Shown one piece after another: positions 1 through 6,755 of a DNA stretch of 18,751 bases. Origin of the DNA: Candidatus Woesearchaeota archaeon (GTDB lineage: Archaea > Nanobdellota > Nanobdellia > Woesearchaeales > ARS49); NCBI GenBank assembly GCA_019323575.1, contig JAHWHB010000024.1, positions 1 to 18,751 on the forward strand, written 5' to 3'. Made by a program: the position numbers and the translations under genes. The notes beneath the pieces were generated by a model that saw only the letters and a list, made by a program, of their open reading frames with translations, was not told the origin of the DNA and did not search any database. Every line of letters starts with the position of its first letter. Position 1 is the first letter of the stretch.

Positions 1-504
1 AAAGCAATAGAAGCAATAAAAAAAGAAGATTACTCAACACTAACAGAGCTAAGCAACCACACAATACACGACGCAAGCATATTCCAGGAAGATGACCCCT
101 TAACACTCGCAGTAGTAGTATACGCACTGGCAAAAATAATACACAGAAGCATAGAAACAAACAAACCAAGACCAGAAGTGCTTCCTGCATTGGAAAAAGC
201 GCTCAAATCACTAGAAAACGACGACGACAACGAATACAGAGCAATAATGAAAAACCTCCTCCAAGAAATAGGACAATACGACTCCCAACTCAAACTCTAC
301 ATCCAAGAAGTAATACAGCAGTCAAGAATAAAAAAAGCCAGCAAACTACACGAACACGGCATATCAATAGCAAGAACAGCAGAACTACTAGGGCTAAGCC
401 AATGGGAACTACAAAACTACATAGGAAAAACAATGGTAGAAGTGCCCCACGATGGTCCAAGAGAAACAGAGCGGCTAAAAAAAGCAAGAGAGATACTTGA
501 ATGA
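1..504 (+). CDS. HTH-domain protein, partial (5' end outside window), PIN partner
   Basis: The frame is open from base 1 with no stop, so the start lies upstream of the window and 167 C-terminal residues are visible. A GTG at 178 is inside the frame and has no convincing ribosome binding site, so I do not use it as a start. The visible part is mostly helical and charged. Near the C-terminus (nt 361-426) there is a helix-turn-helix: a first helix with ARTAELLG, a GLS turn, then a recognition-like helix WELQNYIG. The gene overlaps the downstream PIN-domain gene by 4 nt (ATGA), which implies translational coupling. Small HTH genes coupled to PIN nucleases are usually antitoxins or autoregulators, so that is the inferred role. 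It could also be a regulatory subunit unrelated to toxicity. Family assignment is uncertain. Confidence 0.75.
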   Translation, partial: KAIEAIKKEDYSTLTELSNHTIHDASIFQEDDPLTLAVVVYALAKIIHRSIETNKPRPEVLPALEKALKSLENDDDNEYRAIMKNLLQEIGQYDSQLKLYIQEVIQQSRIKKASKLHEHGISIARTAELLGLSQWELQNYIGKTMVEVPHDGPRETERLKKAREILE

Positions 505-1184
505 AAACAATAATCTTCGACTCAGGAACAATCATAAGCCTAACAACAACCAACCTACTATTCATACTTGAAGAATTCAAGAAAAAAGCAAACCTAGCAA
601 TAACAACAGCAGTCAAACGAGAACTCGTAGACAGGCCATTAGAAACACGACGCTTCAAATTCGAGGCGCTACAAGTCCAAAGCCTAATAGAAAACGGAAC
701 ACTAGCAGTAATCCAAGATGAAGCAGTCACAAAAAAAGCACAAGAACTAATCAACACAGCAAACTCAATACTCTCAGCACACGGGCAAAACATACAAGTA
801 GTGCATCTAGGAGAGATGGAAGCGCTGGCAGCAGCAATACTCTACAAAGCAGACGCAATAGCAACAGACGAAAGAATAACAAGAACACTACTAGAAAACC
901 CGCACGGACTGCACCTCCTAATGGAAAAAAGACTCCACATGCAACTAAAACACGACGAGAAAAGACTACATGAATTCCAGGAACAAACACGACACATCAA
1001 AGTAATCAGAAGCATAGAACTCGTAACAATAGCATACGAACAAGGACTCCTAGACAAATACGTAGTAAAAATCCCACACGCAAAAAGAGAACTCCTGGAA
1101 AGCATACTATGGAGCGTAAAACTAAACGGGTGCTCAGTAACAGACGACGAAATAGACACAATAGTCAAACTCGAAAAGCTCTAA
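501..1184 (+). CDS. PIN-domain ribonuclease-like protein
   Basis: This 227-residue protein has an N-terminal PIN domain. Acidic residues at the expected places are D7 (in FDSGTIISL), E41 (VKREL), E105 (LGEMEALAAA) and D123 (ATDE); they would bind the Mg or Mn ions used for RNA cleavage. The protein is longer than a typical VapC (about 130 aa), with a helical C-terminal extension from about residue 140 of unknown role. Its ATG overlaps the stop of the preceding HTH gene (ATGA), so the two form one transcription unit. By family knowledge, PIN proteins paired with a small DNA-binding partner are commonly toxin-antitoxin modules. The extension and the large partner make a housekeeping RNA-processing role possible as well. 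The domain call is firm; the biological role is inferred. Confidence 0.8.
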   Translation: MKTIIFDSGTIISLTTTNLLFILEEFKKKANLAITTAVKRELVDRPLETRRFKFEALQVQSLIENGTLAVIQDEAVTKKAQELINTANSILSAHGQNIQVVHLGEMEALAAAILYKADAIATDERITRTLLENPHGLHLLMEKRLHMQLKHDEKRLHEFQEQTRHIKVIRSIELVTIAYEQGLLDKYVVKIPHAKRELLESILWSVKLNGCSVTDDEIDTIVKLEKL

Positions 1185-1193
1185 AACAAAAGA

Positions 1194-1201
1194 TTTATAA
1201 G
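1194..1201 (+). promoter_or_regulatory. TATA box for arginine decarboxylase
   Basis: TTTATAAG just after the PIN gene stop fits an archaeal TATA box. Transcription would start near 1222, giving a leader of about 100 nt before the ATG at 1323, much longer than the other leaders in this window. Confidence 0.55.
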
Positions 1202-1264
1202 CGAGACGCGTTTTAAAACCAAAATCAAAAAAATCAAAAGGTAAATGACAATAAAATAAGAACG

Positions 1265-1333
1265 ATGCTTCTCACATTCTCTCTAATGCAGACGAACTTT
1301 TCTGCAATATCAGGTGATTATCATGACAGTTGA
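1265..1333 (+). other. Possible upstream ORF (22 codons) in the arginine decarboxylase leader
   Basis: An ATG at 1265 opens a 22-codon frame that runs past the decarboxylase ATG and ends with TGA at 1331-1333, so it overlaps the main gene in another frame. There is no strong SD before it. A leader peptide controlling decarboxylase translation is possible, but chance cannot be excluded. Confidence 0.25.
1287..1306 (+). promoter_or_regulatory. Leader hairpin upstream of the decarboxylase RBS
   Basis: TGCAGA (1287-1292) pairs perfectly with TCTGCA (1301-1306) across an 8-nt loop. The hairpin ends 5 nt before the SD sequence AGGTGA at 1312-1317, where folding could influence ribosome access. Any regulatory role is inference. 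Confidence 0.35.
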
Positions 1334-1985
1334 AGTGCCAGAAGGATACAAAGGCATAGTATTCGGATGCCCGCTGCCATACGAGTTCTACAGAACAACA
1401 GGAACAGGACAAAGCCCCCACCAAATCCATGCAGGAAGCTACCACGACGCCATGAGAGCAGCAGGAGTAGAACTCGGAAACCTAATACCATACACAAGCA
1501 TACTCCCAAGAATAGCAAAAGAAATACCACTAGAAGAAGGAATAAGCAGAGTAGAACACGGAGCAGAAATGAAAGTAATACAAGCAGCAGCACACGTGGA
1601 CAAAGAAAAAGGAGAAAAAAGAGCAACAGCAGCAATACTATACGGCTGGCTGCACCCAAGAAAAAGAGGAGCTCAACACGTAGGCGGGCTGGTCTGCGAG
1701 TACAACGGCCCAGGAACCATACGAGAAGCAAGAGACAACCTCACAAAATGCCTAGACGACCTCTACCAAAAACCAAACAGAGCAGGATTCGCGTTCTCAG
1801 AAAGATATGACCTAAGAAAAGCACCAATACTGGCAGCAACAATCGAACCAAAAGAGAGATTCGGCACAGCACTGGCAGCGCTAGCATTCGTAAGCTACTT
1901 CATGCCAGTACTAGGACAAAACATAACCCCTCCAGAAGACGCATTTGCACTAGCACAAGGCATGTTCTCAGAAAAAGGGCTATAA
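1323..1985 (+). CDS. pdaD: Pyruvoyl-dependent arginine decarboxylase
   Basis: The enzyme converts arginine to agmatine and CO2, the first step of archaeal polyamine synthesis, using a pyruvoyl group formed by self-cleavage. The core aligns by eye with the Methanocaldococcus jannaschii enzyme: a GTG/HAGSYHDAM region with D42, an AAG.ELGNLIPYTSILP segment, and LVCEYNG with E126 as the catalytic glutamate equivalent. The predicted cleavage site is Thr58-Ser59 (M. jannaschii uses Ser-Ser; Thr-Ser occurs in the chlamydial enzyme), which would yield a 58-residue beta chain and a pyruvoyl alpha chain. At 220 aa it is longer than the roughly 165-aa methanogen form, with additions at several points. 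I chose the ATG at 1323 because AGGTGA (1312-1317) lies 5 nt upstream; a GTG at 1314 overlaps that SD. Its 3' end overlaps the convergent IPP isomerase by 6 nt. Confidence 0.88.
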   Translation: MTVEVPEGYKGIVFGCPLPYEFYRTTGTGQSPHQIHAGSYHDAMRAAGVELGNLIPYTSILPRIAKEIPLEEGISRVEHGAEMKVIQAAAHVDKEKGEKRATAAILYGWLHPRKRGAQHVGGLVCEYNGPGTIREARDNLTKCLDDLYQKPNRAGFAFSERYDLRKAPILAATIEPKERFGTALAALAFVSYFMPVLGQNITPPEDAFALAQGMFSEKGL

Positions 1986-2477
1986 CTTCTCCAAAATCAG
2001 CTTAAACCAATAAGAATACTTATCAGGATTCTCCTTAATATCTTTCTTCAGTTCACCCATTGCAATCCACTTCCAAGAATCAGCCTCCTCAGGATTAGGA
2101 ACAGGAACACCATCAAACAAACCCTTGAAAACATGCAAAAACTCGTGCTCAGTCAAACCATTATCAAACTTAATTTTGTAAATAAAAGTCTTAATCTCGC
2201 TTAAAGGACACTCAAAACCCATCTCCTCCATTAAACGACGCTTAGCAGCAGCCTCAATGCTCTCGCCAGGACGCGGATGACCACAACAGGTATTGCTCCA
2301 AACACCGCCGCAATGATACTTACTCTTAGCACGCTGCTGAAGCATTATTTCATTCTTTGAATTAAACACAAGAATAGAAAAAGCACGATGGAGCAGAGCC
2401 TTCTCATGACACTCCAACTTCTCACAGCTACCAATCTCCGTATCATTCTCATCCACAAGTATAACAAACTCTTTCAT
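1980..2477 (-). CDS. idi: Isopentenyl-diphosphate delta-isomerase, type I (Nudix)
   Basis: It interconverts isopentenyl and dimethylallyl diphosphate, supplying the starter unit for archaeal isoprenoid lipids. The 165-aa product matches type I IDI: LLHRAFSILVF near the N-terminus, the NTCCGHP motif with catalytic C65, a Nudix-like box with GES at 71-73 and MEEMG at 83-87, and the acidic pair E110/E112 in TEHEFLHVF, equivalent to the E. coli active-site glutamate region. The protein ends with a Trp-containing substrate-pocket segment (DSWKWIAM). I place the start at the ATG at 2477, which overlaps the stop of the upstream GNAT gene (ATGA); a GTG at 2486 is an alternative adding three residues. 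Many archaea use the unrelated flavin-dependent type II enzyme, so the type I form is notable. The two genes are probably co-transcribed. Confidence 0.9.
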   Translation of the reverse strand: MKEFVILVDENDTEIGSCEKLECHEKALLHRAFSILVFNSKNEIMLQQRAKSKYHCGGVWSNTCCGHPRPGESIEAAAKRRLMEEMGFECPLSEIKTFIYKIKFDNGLTEHEFLHVFKGLFDGVPVPNPEEADSWKWIAMGELKKDIKENPDKYSYWFKLILEKL

Positions 2478-3535
2478 TTCATACACAAAATAAAAGGAAT
2501 ATCCCTTGGCTTGTATTTAGGCTTAATAATTTTCTTATGCTTAAGAGTAAAAACATGATCCCTGTAAAAAGAATTTAAAATCTCATAAATCTCACCATGC
2601 TCCTTAACAAACCTAACCGCACCGATAGCACACGCAGGCAGAGCATAAACCCTCACCTTCTTCCCAATACTCCCAATAGAATGAAAACGGTCAGCAGCAA
2701 CACCCAAAGGATTCATAAACATCATAAAACCAGAATACAATAAATCAAGCAAAGACTTGATCTCAGAACCAGAAAAAACCTTTGTTTTTTCCCTGCCAAC
2801 AGCCCTCAAACCAAAAAACATGGGAACAGAAACCCATTTATCAGGATTATAACACGCTGAACCATAAGTAGTATCACTCTGAACATAACTAACATCAGAA
2901 GGACTGCAAACAGAGACTCCATTCCTTCCATGAAAAATCAACCTGCCAACAGATTCCTTAACAAAACGCTTAGTAGACAGGTTAGCAAACTCAATATCAG
3001 TAATCAAAAAATGAATCTTCAAACCAGTCTTCCTGACAACCCTGTACTTTGTTCTCAAACAAGTTTCTGCACGCATGGCATAATCGTGGCACTTAACAAG
3101 AACAGCATTCTCCAAAGCAGTACCAATCCCAAGACGGCGGGCCTTAGGACAGACAACAACATGAGAAAGATACAAAGCATTAGTCCTCTTATTCGCCTCA
3201 AAAGTCCCGTCAGCATAGGCAACAACAGCGCCCCTCTTCCCAAACCTTCCTTTCCTGTCAATAACCGCAAAACTAAGATTTTTTAGATATACTGGATGTC
3301 CCAAACCCCTAAAAACAAAGTCCTTCTCAGTATCAATCAAAGCCTTCTTCCAGACACGCAAAGGATCATACTCAGTAACAGGAAAAAAACGAGCCAAAAA
3401 ACGATACGCCTTAGAAAGCAACCTTGAATCAGAACCCCTGACCAACCTGATATCAAGCCCCTTAACAGCAGACTCCATCTTATCAACATCAGTAGAAGGA
3501 AGATACATCCTTCTATCAGTAGGCAATCCAACCAT
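2474..3535 (-). CDS. GNAT-like acetyltransferase-domain protein, 353 aa
   Basis: I recognise only part of this protein. Residues about 85-150 look like a GNAT acetyltransferase core: a strand with FAVIDRKG, a strand LYLSHVVV, then VCPKARRLGIG (residues 128-138), matching the motif A pattern R/Q-x-x-G-x-G/A that binds acetyl-CoA pyrophosphate, followed by a helix. The next 200 residues contain many aromatic and Cys residues (C149, C159, C210, C228, C302, C351) and match nothing I can name; they may be a substrate domain. The ATG at 3535 lies about 26 nt downstream of a TATA box, so a leaderless mRNA starting at that ATG is likely; no SD is present. It is ATGA-coupled to idi. No substrate can be assigned, and a link to lipid metabolism is only suggested by the neighbour. 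Confidence 0.7.
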   Translation of the reverse strand: MVGLPTDRRMYLPSTDVDKMESAVKGLDIRLVRGSDSRLLSKAYRFLARFFPVTEYDPLRVWKKALIDTEKDFVFRGLGHPVYLKNLSFAVIDRKGRFGKRGAVVAYADGTFEANKRTNALYLSHVVVCPKARRLGIGTALENAVLVKCHDYAMRAETCLRTKYRVVRKTGLKIHFLITDIEFANLSTKRFVKESVGRLIFHGRNGVSVCSPSDVSYVQSDTTYGSACYNPDKWVSVPMFFGLRAVGREKTKVFSGSEIKSLLDLLYSGFMMFMNPLGVAADRFHSIGSIGKKVRVYALPACAIGAVRFVKEHGEIYEILNSFYRDHVFTLKHKKIIKPKYKPRDIPFILCMK

Positions 3536-3557
3536 CCTTGCAAAAAGAACAAACTGT

Positions 3558-3565
3558 TATAAAAA
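3558..3565 (-). promoter_or_regulatory. TATA box, GNAT-idi operon
   Basis: TTTTTATA on the minus strand is centred about 26 nt upstream of the ATG at 3535, the spacing expected for a leaderless archaeal transcript. Confidence 0.6.
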
Positions 3566-3591
3566 GGTTGGCATAAAAATTATTACCAAAA

Positions 3592-3599
3592 TTTAAATA
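3592..3599 (+). promoter_or_regulatory. TATA box, zinc-ribbon genes
   Basis: TTTAAATA is centred about 27 nt upstream of the ATG at 3623. No SD precedes that ATG, so a leaderless mRNA is likely. It lies back-to-back with the GNAT promoter in an 87-nt divergent spacer. Confidence 0.6.
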
Positions 3600-3622
3600 T
3601 CAAACCAGTTCTAAACAAAATA

Positions 3623-3931
3623 ATGGTACAATACAAGCAGCAATGCGTCAGATGCAAGAAAAACATGGTCTTAGTAACAGGCAGAAACCAGTTCCCAATC
3701 TGCTACGAATGCCAGAAAAACGAGCTGAAAGGAGAGATAAAAGACCCGAAAATGAAAAAAATGTTTGACATACCGGAACAGCTATACCAGCAAAACAGCT
3801 TCCTCCGCTCAATAAAAGCAAACTACCTAAGATACGGAAAACTAACAGACAGACAAATAGAATTCTTCAAAAAAACAGTAAAAAAGATGACAAAATGCGA
3901 ATCCCAAAAAGATACGGACAAAGCCAAATAG
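3623..3931 (+). CDS. Small zinc-ribbon protein, 102 aa
   Basis: The N-terminus has two CxxC knuckles, C8-x2-C11 (CVRC) and C27-x2-C30 (CYEC), separated by 15 residues, a classic zinc-ribbon. A short linker (KDPKMKK) leads to a helical C-terminal half with an NYLRYGKLTDRQIEFFKK segment, a basic helix-turn-helix-like stretch of the kind found in small nucleic-acid-binding proteins. The function is unknown; RNA or DNA binding is the natural guess. The last 37 nt overlap the next gene in a different frame. The start is supported by the TATA box about 27 nt upstream. The codons follow the A/C-rich style of this strand, so it does not look newly acquired. Confidence 0.7.
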   Translation: MVQYKQQCVRCKKNMVLVTGRNQFPICYECQKNELKGEIKDPKMKKMFDIPEQLYQQNSFLRSIKANYLRYGKLTDRQIEFFKKTVKKMTKCESQKDTDKAK

Positions 3932-4143
3932 CAAAATGCCCCTTCTGCGGACAACAAGCGACAACTACTAACGAGCAGAACGTCCCAGTATGCCAAAAAC
4001 ACAAAAACTCCCAACTACAAAACCTAAAATGCATATGCGGAAGCTACCTTGACATCAAAACAGGAAAATGGGGGCCGTACTTCACCTGCATAAACTGCGG
4101 ACCAATAAACATGAAAAAAGCACTAGAAATAAACAAGCTTTAA
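3895..4143 (+). CDS. Small zinc-ribbon protein, topoisomerase-finger-like
   Basis: This 82-aa protein has one knuckle CPFC (C15, C18) with a possible second half VCQKH (C33, H36), then a second module with C46-x-C48 and C65-x2-C68 flanking LDIKTGKWGPYFTC. The latter resembles the C4 zinc fingers at the C-terminus of type IA topoisomerases, where a GK-(F/W/Y)-G-P-(F/Y) signature sits between the Cys pairs. It may bind single-stranded nucleic acid; the exact role is unknown. The ATG at 3895 is inside the previous gene (37-nt overlap), and no later ATG, GTG or TTG before C15 was found. The stop overlaps the convergent DUF58 gene by 4 nt. The overlap and shared Cys-rich character suggest that the two zinc-ribbon proteins are co-expressed. 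Confidence 0.65.
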   Translation: MRIPKRYGQSQIAKCPFCGQQATTTNEQNVPVCQKHKNSQLQNLKCICGSYLDIKTGKWGPYFTCINCGPINMKKALEINKL

Positions 4144-4997
4144 CGCCTTCTGCCAAGAACGTCATAAAACACATCAAAAACACTCTGGCCGGTGTGCGAA
4201 GAATAAAACTGGGCTCCAACCTCATCACAAGTACGCTGAATCTTATCAATATGCTCCTGAAGCATACCAGAATACTGCTTGCGCGCAAAAGGATTCAAAT
4301 AAGTCCTCAAAACCTCATGAGTCTCCAAATCCTTAAGCCTAAAATCACCCTCCAAATCAAGATTCCTCTCAACCTTATCAAGAACCTGAATCAAGACAAG
4401 ACGATGATTCTTAAAAAACATCAAAGCACGCCTAATATCCTCAATAGGATACAAGAAATCACTAATAATGACAACATAAGAACGCGAAGTCAACAACTTC
4501 TTATACCCGCCAAGACACTGGTCAAGCTTGCTCAAACCCTTAGGCTTCTTGCTGTTCAAATACTCAACCATAGAAGCAAGCTGAGCACGACCCTTCCTGG
4601 GCTTAAAAACCTCCAAAACATCAGAAAAAGTTGACAAAACAAATCTCTCATTATTCTTCAAAGCAAGATAAGCAAAACCAACACCCAACATGCCGGCGTA
4701 CTCTGCCTTAGAAACACCAGAACCAAAATTCATACTTGCAGAGTTATCCAAAACAATATGAACAATAAGATTACGCTCCTCCTCATACCGCTTCACATAC
4801 AACTTATCAGTCCTGCCAAAAACACGCCAGTCAACACTCCTAAAATCCTCGCCAGGAGCGTAAATCGAGTGGTCCTTGAAAATCAGGCCGCGACCAGTAG
4901 CCTTAGAAAAACGCTCACCAACATAATTAGAAGTAATACGCTTGTTAATAATCAGACTAAAACGGTCCAGCTGGTGCAGGAATTCAGTATCAATCAT
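4140..4997 (-). CDS. DUF58-family VWA-like protein
   Basis: DUF58 proteins are the usual partners of MoxR ATPases. The signature block is present: IYAPGEDFRSVDWRVFGRTD (residues 45-64) followed by LYVKRYEEERN (66-76). The VWA-like fold starts with a MIDAS motif, DNSAS at 84-88, and a second acidic site in VVIISDF (D180). There is no signal peptide or membrane segment, so the protein is cytoplasmic. It is the last gene of the MoxR operon and overlaps the MoxR stop by 4 nt (ATGA), consistent with stoichiometric production. Length (285 aa) fits the family. It likely bridges the ATPase to the membrane VWA proteins encoded upstream. Its stop overlaps the convergent zinc-ribbon gene by 4 nt. The family call is strong; the cellular target is unknown. 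Confidence 0.9.
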   Translation of the reverse strand: MIDTEFLHQLDRFSLIINKRITSNYVGERFSKATGRGLIFKDHSIYAPGEDFRSVDWRVFGRTDKLYVKRYEEERNLIVHIVLDNSASMNFGSGVSKAEYAGMLGVGFAYLALKNNERFVLSTFSDVLEVFKPRKGRAQLASMVEYLNSKKPKGLSKLDQCLGGYKKLLTSRSYVVIISDFLYPIEDIRRALMFFKNHRLVLIQVLDKVERNLDLEGDFRLKDLETHEVLRTYLNPFARKQYSGMLQEHIDKIQRTCDEVGAQFYSSHTGQSVFDVFYDVLGRRR

Positions 4998-5929
4998 TTG
5001 ATTAAAGACTTAATAACGTCATCAACATCCATCCCCTTACGCTCAGCCTCAAAACTCAAAACAAGACGGTGGCGCAAAACAGGGAAAGCCATCTTGTTAA
5101 TATCATCCTTAGAAACATACTTCCTGCCCTCAATCAAAGCACGAGCCTTGGCAGCAAGAATCAAACCAATACTCGCCCTGGGAGAAGCACCATACTCAAT
5201 CAAATCCTTCTTATGACGGGTAGAAGTCACGAGCTGAACAGCATACTTCTTAATATCATTCGCAATAGGAATCATCCTAGTCATCTGCTGCAAGTACATC
5301 AAACCATCCTTGTTCAAAACAGACTTCAAATGAACCTTCTTAGCCTGCTCAGCAAACCTGTTGACAATCTCAACCTCCTCATCAAAAGCAGGATAATCCA
5401 CCTTAATCTTCAACAAGAAACGGTCAGCCTGCGCCTCAGGCAAAGGATAAGTACCCTCCTGCTCAATCGGGTTCTGGGTAGCAAGCACGAAAAACGGAGG
5501 GTCAAGCTTAAACGTAGTATTACCCACAGTAACCTGGTGCTCCTGCATAGCCTCAAGCAAAGCAGACTGAGTCTTAGGCGTGGCCCTGTTAATCTCATCA
5601 GCAAGAACAACATTAGCAAAAACAGGACCCGGCTGGAACTTAAAACTACGCTTGCCAGCAGAAGTCTCCTCAATAATATAAGTGCCAGTAATATCAGACG
5701 GCATCAAATCAGGAGTGTTCTGAACACGAGAAAACTTCAAATCAGTAAGCTCAGCAAGAGTCTTAATCGCCAAAGTCTTGGCCAAGCCCGGATAACCCTC
5801 AAGCAAAGCGTGAGAATCAGCAAGCAAAGCACAACAAACCTGCTTCAAAACCTCATTCTGACCAACAATAACCTTATTCAACTCACTAAAAATATAATCA
5901 AAAGTCTTCTTAGTTTCTTCAAGCTTCAT
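4994..5929 (-). CDS. MoxR-family AAA+ ATPase
   Basis: A 311-aa AAA+ ATPase. Walker A is GYPGLAKT (45-52), with the Ala-Lys form typical of MoxR rather than GKT. Walker B is VVLADE (107-112), followed by INRATPKTQSALLEAMQE. Sensor 1 is N153 in ATQNP, a candidate arginine finger is R170 in AQADRF, and sensor 2 is R251 in GASPRA. MoxR proteins act as chaperone-like remodellers with VWA-domain partners, which are encoded all around it here. I chose the ATG at 5929 because AGGAGG lies at 5939-5944; a TTG nine bases upstream is the alternative. It is separated by 40 nt from the preceding operon gene, and that gap also holds a TATA-like sequence. Downstream DUF58 is ATGA-coupled. Confidence 0.93.
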   Translation of the reverse strand: MKLEETKKTFDYIFSELNKVIVGQNEVLKQVCCALLADSHALLEGYPGLAKTLAIKTLAELTDLKFSRVQNTPDLMPSDITGTYIIEETSAGKRSFKFQPGPVFANVVLADEINRATPKTQSALLEAMQEHQVTVGNTTFKLDPPFFVLATQNPIEQEGTYPLPEAQADRFLLKIKVDYPAFDEEVEIVNRFAEQAKKVHLKSVLNKDGLMYLQQMTRMIPIANDIKKYAVQLVTSTRHKKDLIEYGASPRASIGLILAAKARALIEGRKYVSKDDINKMAFPVLRHRLVLSFEAERKGMDVDDVIKSLIK

Positions 5930-5938
5930 CTTAAACAA

Positions 5939-5963
5939 CCTCCTGCATATTATAGTATATAAA
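5939..5963 (-). promoter_or_regulatory. MoxR RBS (AGGAGG) and TATA-like sequence
   Basis: A strong SD, AGGAGG (5939-5944), sits 9 nt before the ATG at 5929. TTTATATA (5956-5963) lies upstream of it. A start site about 26 nt below that TATA would fall after the SD, so either the TATA is not used or MoxR is mainly read from the long operon mRNA. Confidence 0.5.
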
Positions 5964-5969
5964 TGTGAC

Positions 5970-6755
5970 TCATGATTTAGTAATCTCCTTAAAGTAAGTC
6001 TTAACTATCCTTTGATACTGCTTAGGTATCTCCTCCTCAAAGCTTACATCAGCAATAGCCCTAATCTCAGGAGGAGGAACCTCCCTGAACTCGCGCTGCT
6101 CAACATCCTTAACAGTACCAATCTCAACATCACTCTTAAGAGGATTCAACTCCAAATCCAACTGCTGCTGGCCAAGCTCAGAAACAGACTTATCGCCCAA
6201 AATCTCACTCAAATTCTGAGACTCCTCAAACTCAAGCAGCTCTTCATTAATATCATACTCCTCAAAAGGCTTGAATTCCTTTATTTCATTAATAGTTTCC
6301 TTCAAGTCAAAAAACTCAACATGAAAAGCAGCAGAACCCACAATAATAAAAGAAACAACAGCCATAACAGCAAGCTCGCGGGTAAGCTTGCCGAAACTCA
6401 AAAAAGAACCAGTCTTAATCTCCTTCATCTTCTTCAAAACTTCCTGGTTCAAAGCCTCAACAATCTCATTCTGCTCCTTCCAATTATCAGCAACAGTAAT
6501 CAACTGCTCATTCAAAGAAGGAAACTTCTCCTCAATCCTGGAAAAATTAACATCCTTCAAATTACCATAAGTATGAACAAAAGCATAAACCAAAGCAGGA
6601 ACAACAGCATACCAAAAAGGCAAAGTCAACAACAAACAGCCAAGAAGCAAAAGCATAAACGCGACAAGCGAATCAATAATACTATTGAAAAGAACAATAT
6701 ACAAAACAGACTTCTTCGCCTCATTCAAAGCAACAGCAATAGGTTTTACGGGCAT
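5970..6755 (-). CDS. Three-TM membrane protein of the MoxR/VWA operon
   Basis: A 261-aa membrane protein with two close hydrophobic segments (about 27-45 and 47-63), a soluble helical loop, a third segment (about 127-146), and a long acidic C-terminal region ending in IPKQYQRIVKTYFKE. The block FPSLNEQLITVADN just after the second segment, together with the IPxxYxxIVxxYF ending, resembles membrane proteins (DUF4175-like) that accompany MoxR/VWA operons in bacteria. I make that comparison from memory and with limited confidence. The ATG at 6755 is preferred to a GTG at 6761; either way the gene overlaps the upstream coiled-coil gene. It may anchor or link the VWA proteins. No enzymatic motif is visible. 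Confidence 0.75.
   Translation of the reverse strand: MPVKPIAVALNEAKKSVLYIVLFNSIIDSLVAFMLLLLGCLLLTLPFWYAVVPALVYAFVHTYGNLKDVNFSRIEEKFPSLNEQLITVADNWKEQNEIVEALNQEVLKKMKEIKTGSFLSFGKLTRELAVMAVVSFIIVGSAAFHVEFFDLKETINEIKEFKPFEEYDINEELLEFEESQNLSEILGDKSVSELGQQQLDLELNPLKSDVEIGTVKDVEQREFREVPPPEIRAIADVSFEEEIPKQYQRIVKTYFKEITKS

Noticed and set aside
178..504. GTG at 178 as the start of a complete 108-aa HTH gene
   Set aside because: The frame is open to base 1 with coherent helical sequence, and no RBS precedes the GTG. The gene is therefore treated as partial.
5069..5962. 297-codon frame on + opposite the MoxR gene
   Set aside because: Antisense of a clear AAA+ ATPase; its product is a low-complexity string of N, L, R and S. 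The T-poor + strand keeps frames open by chance.
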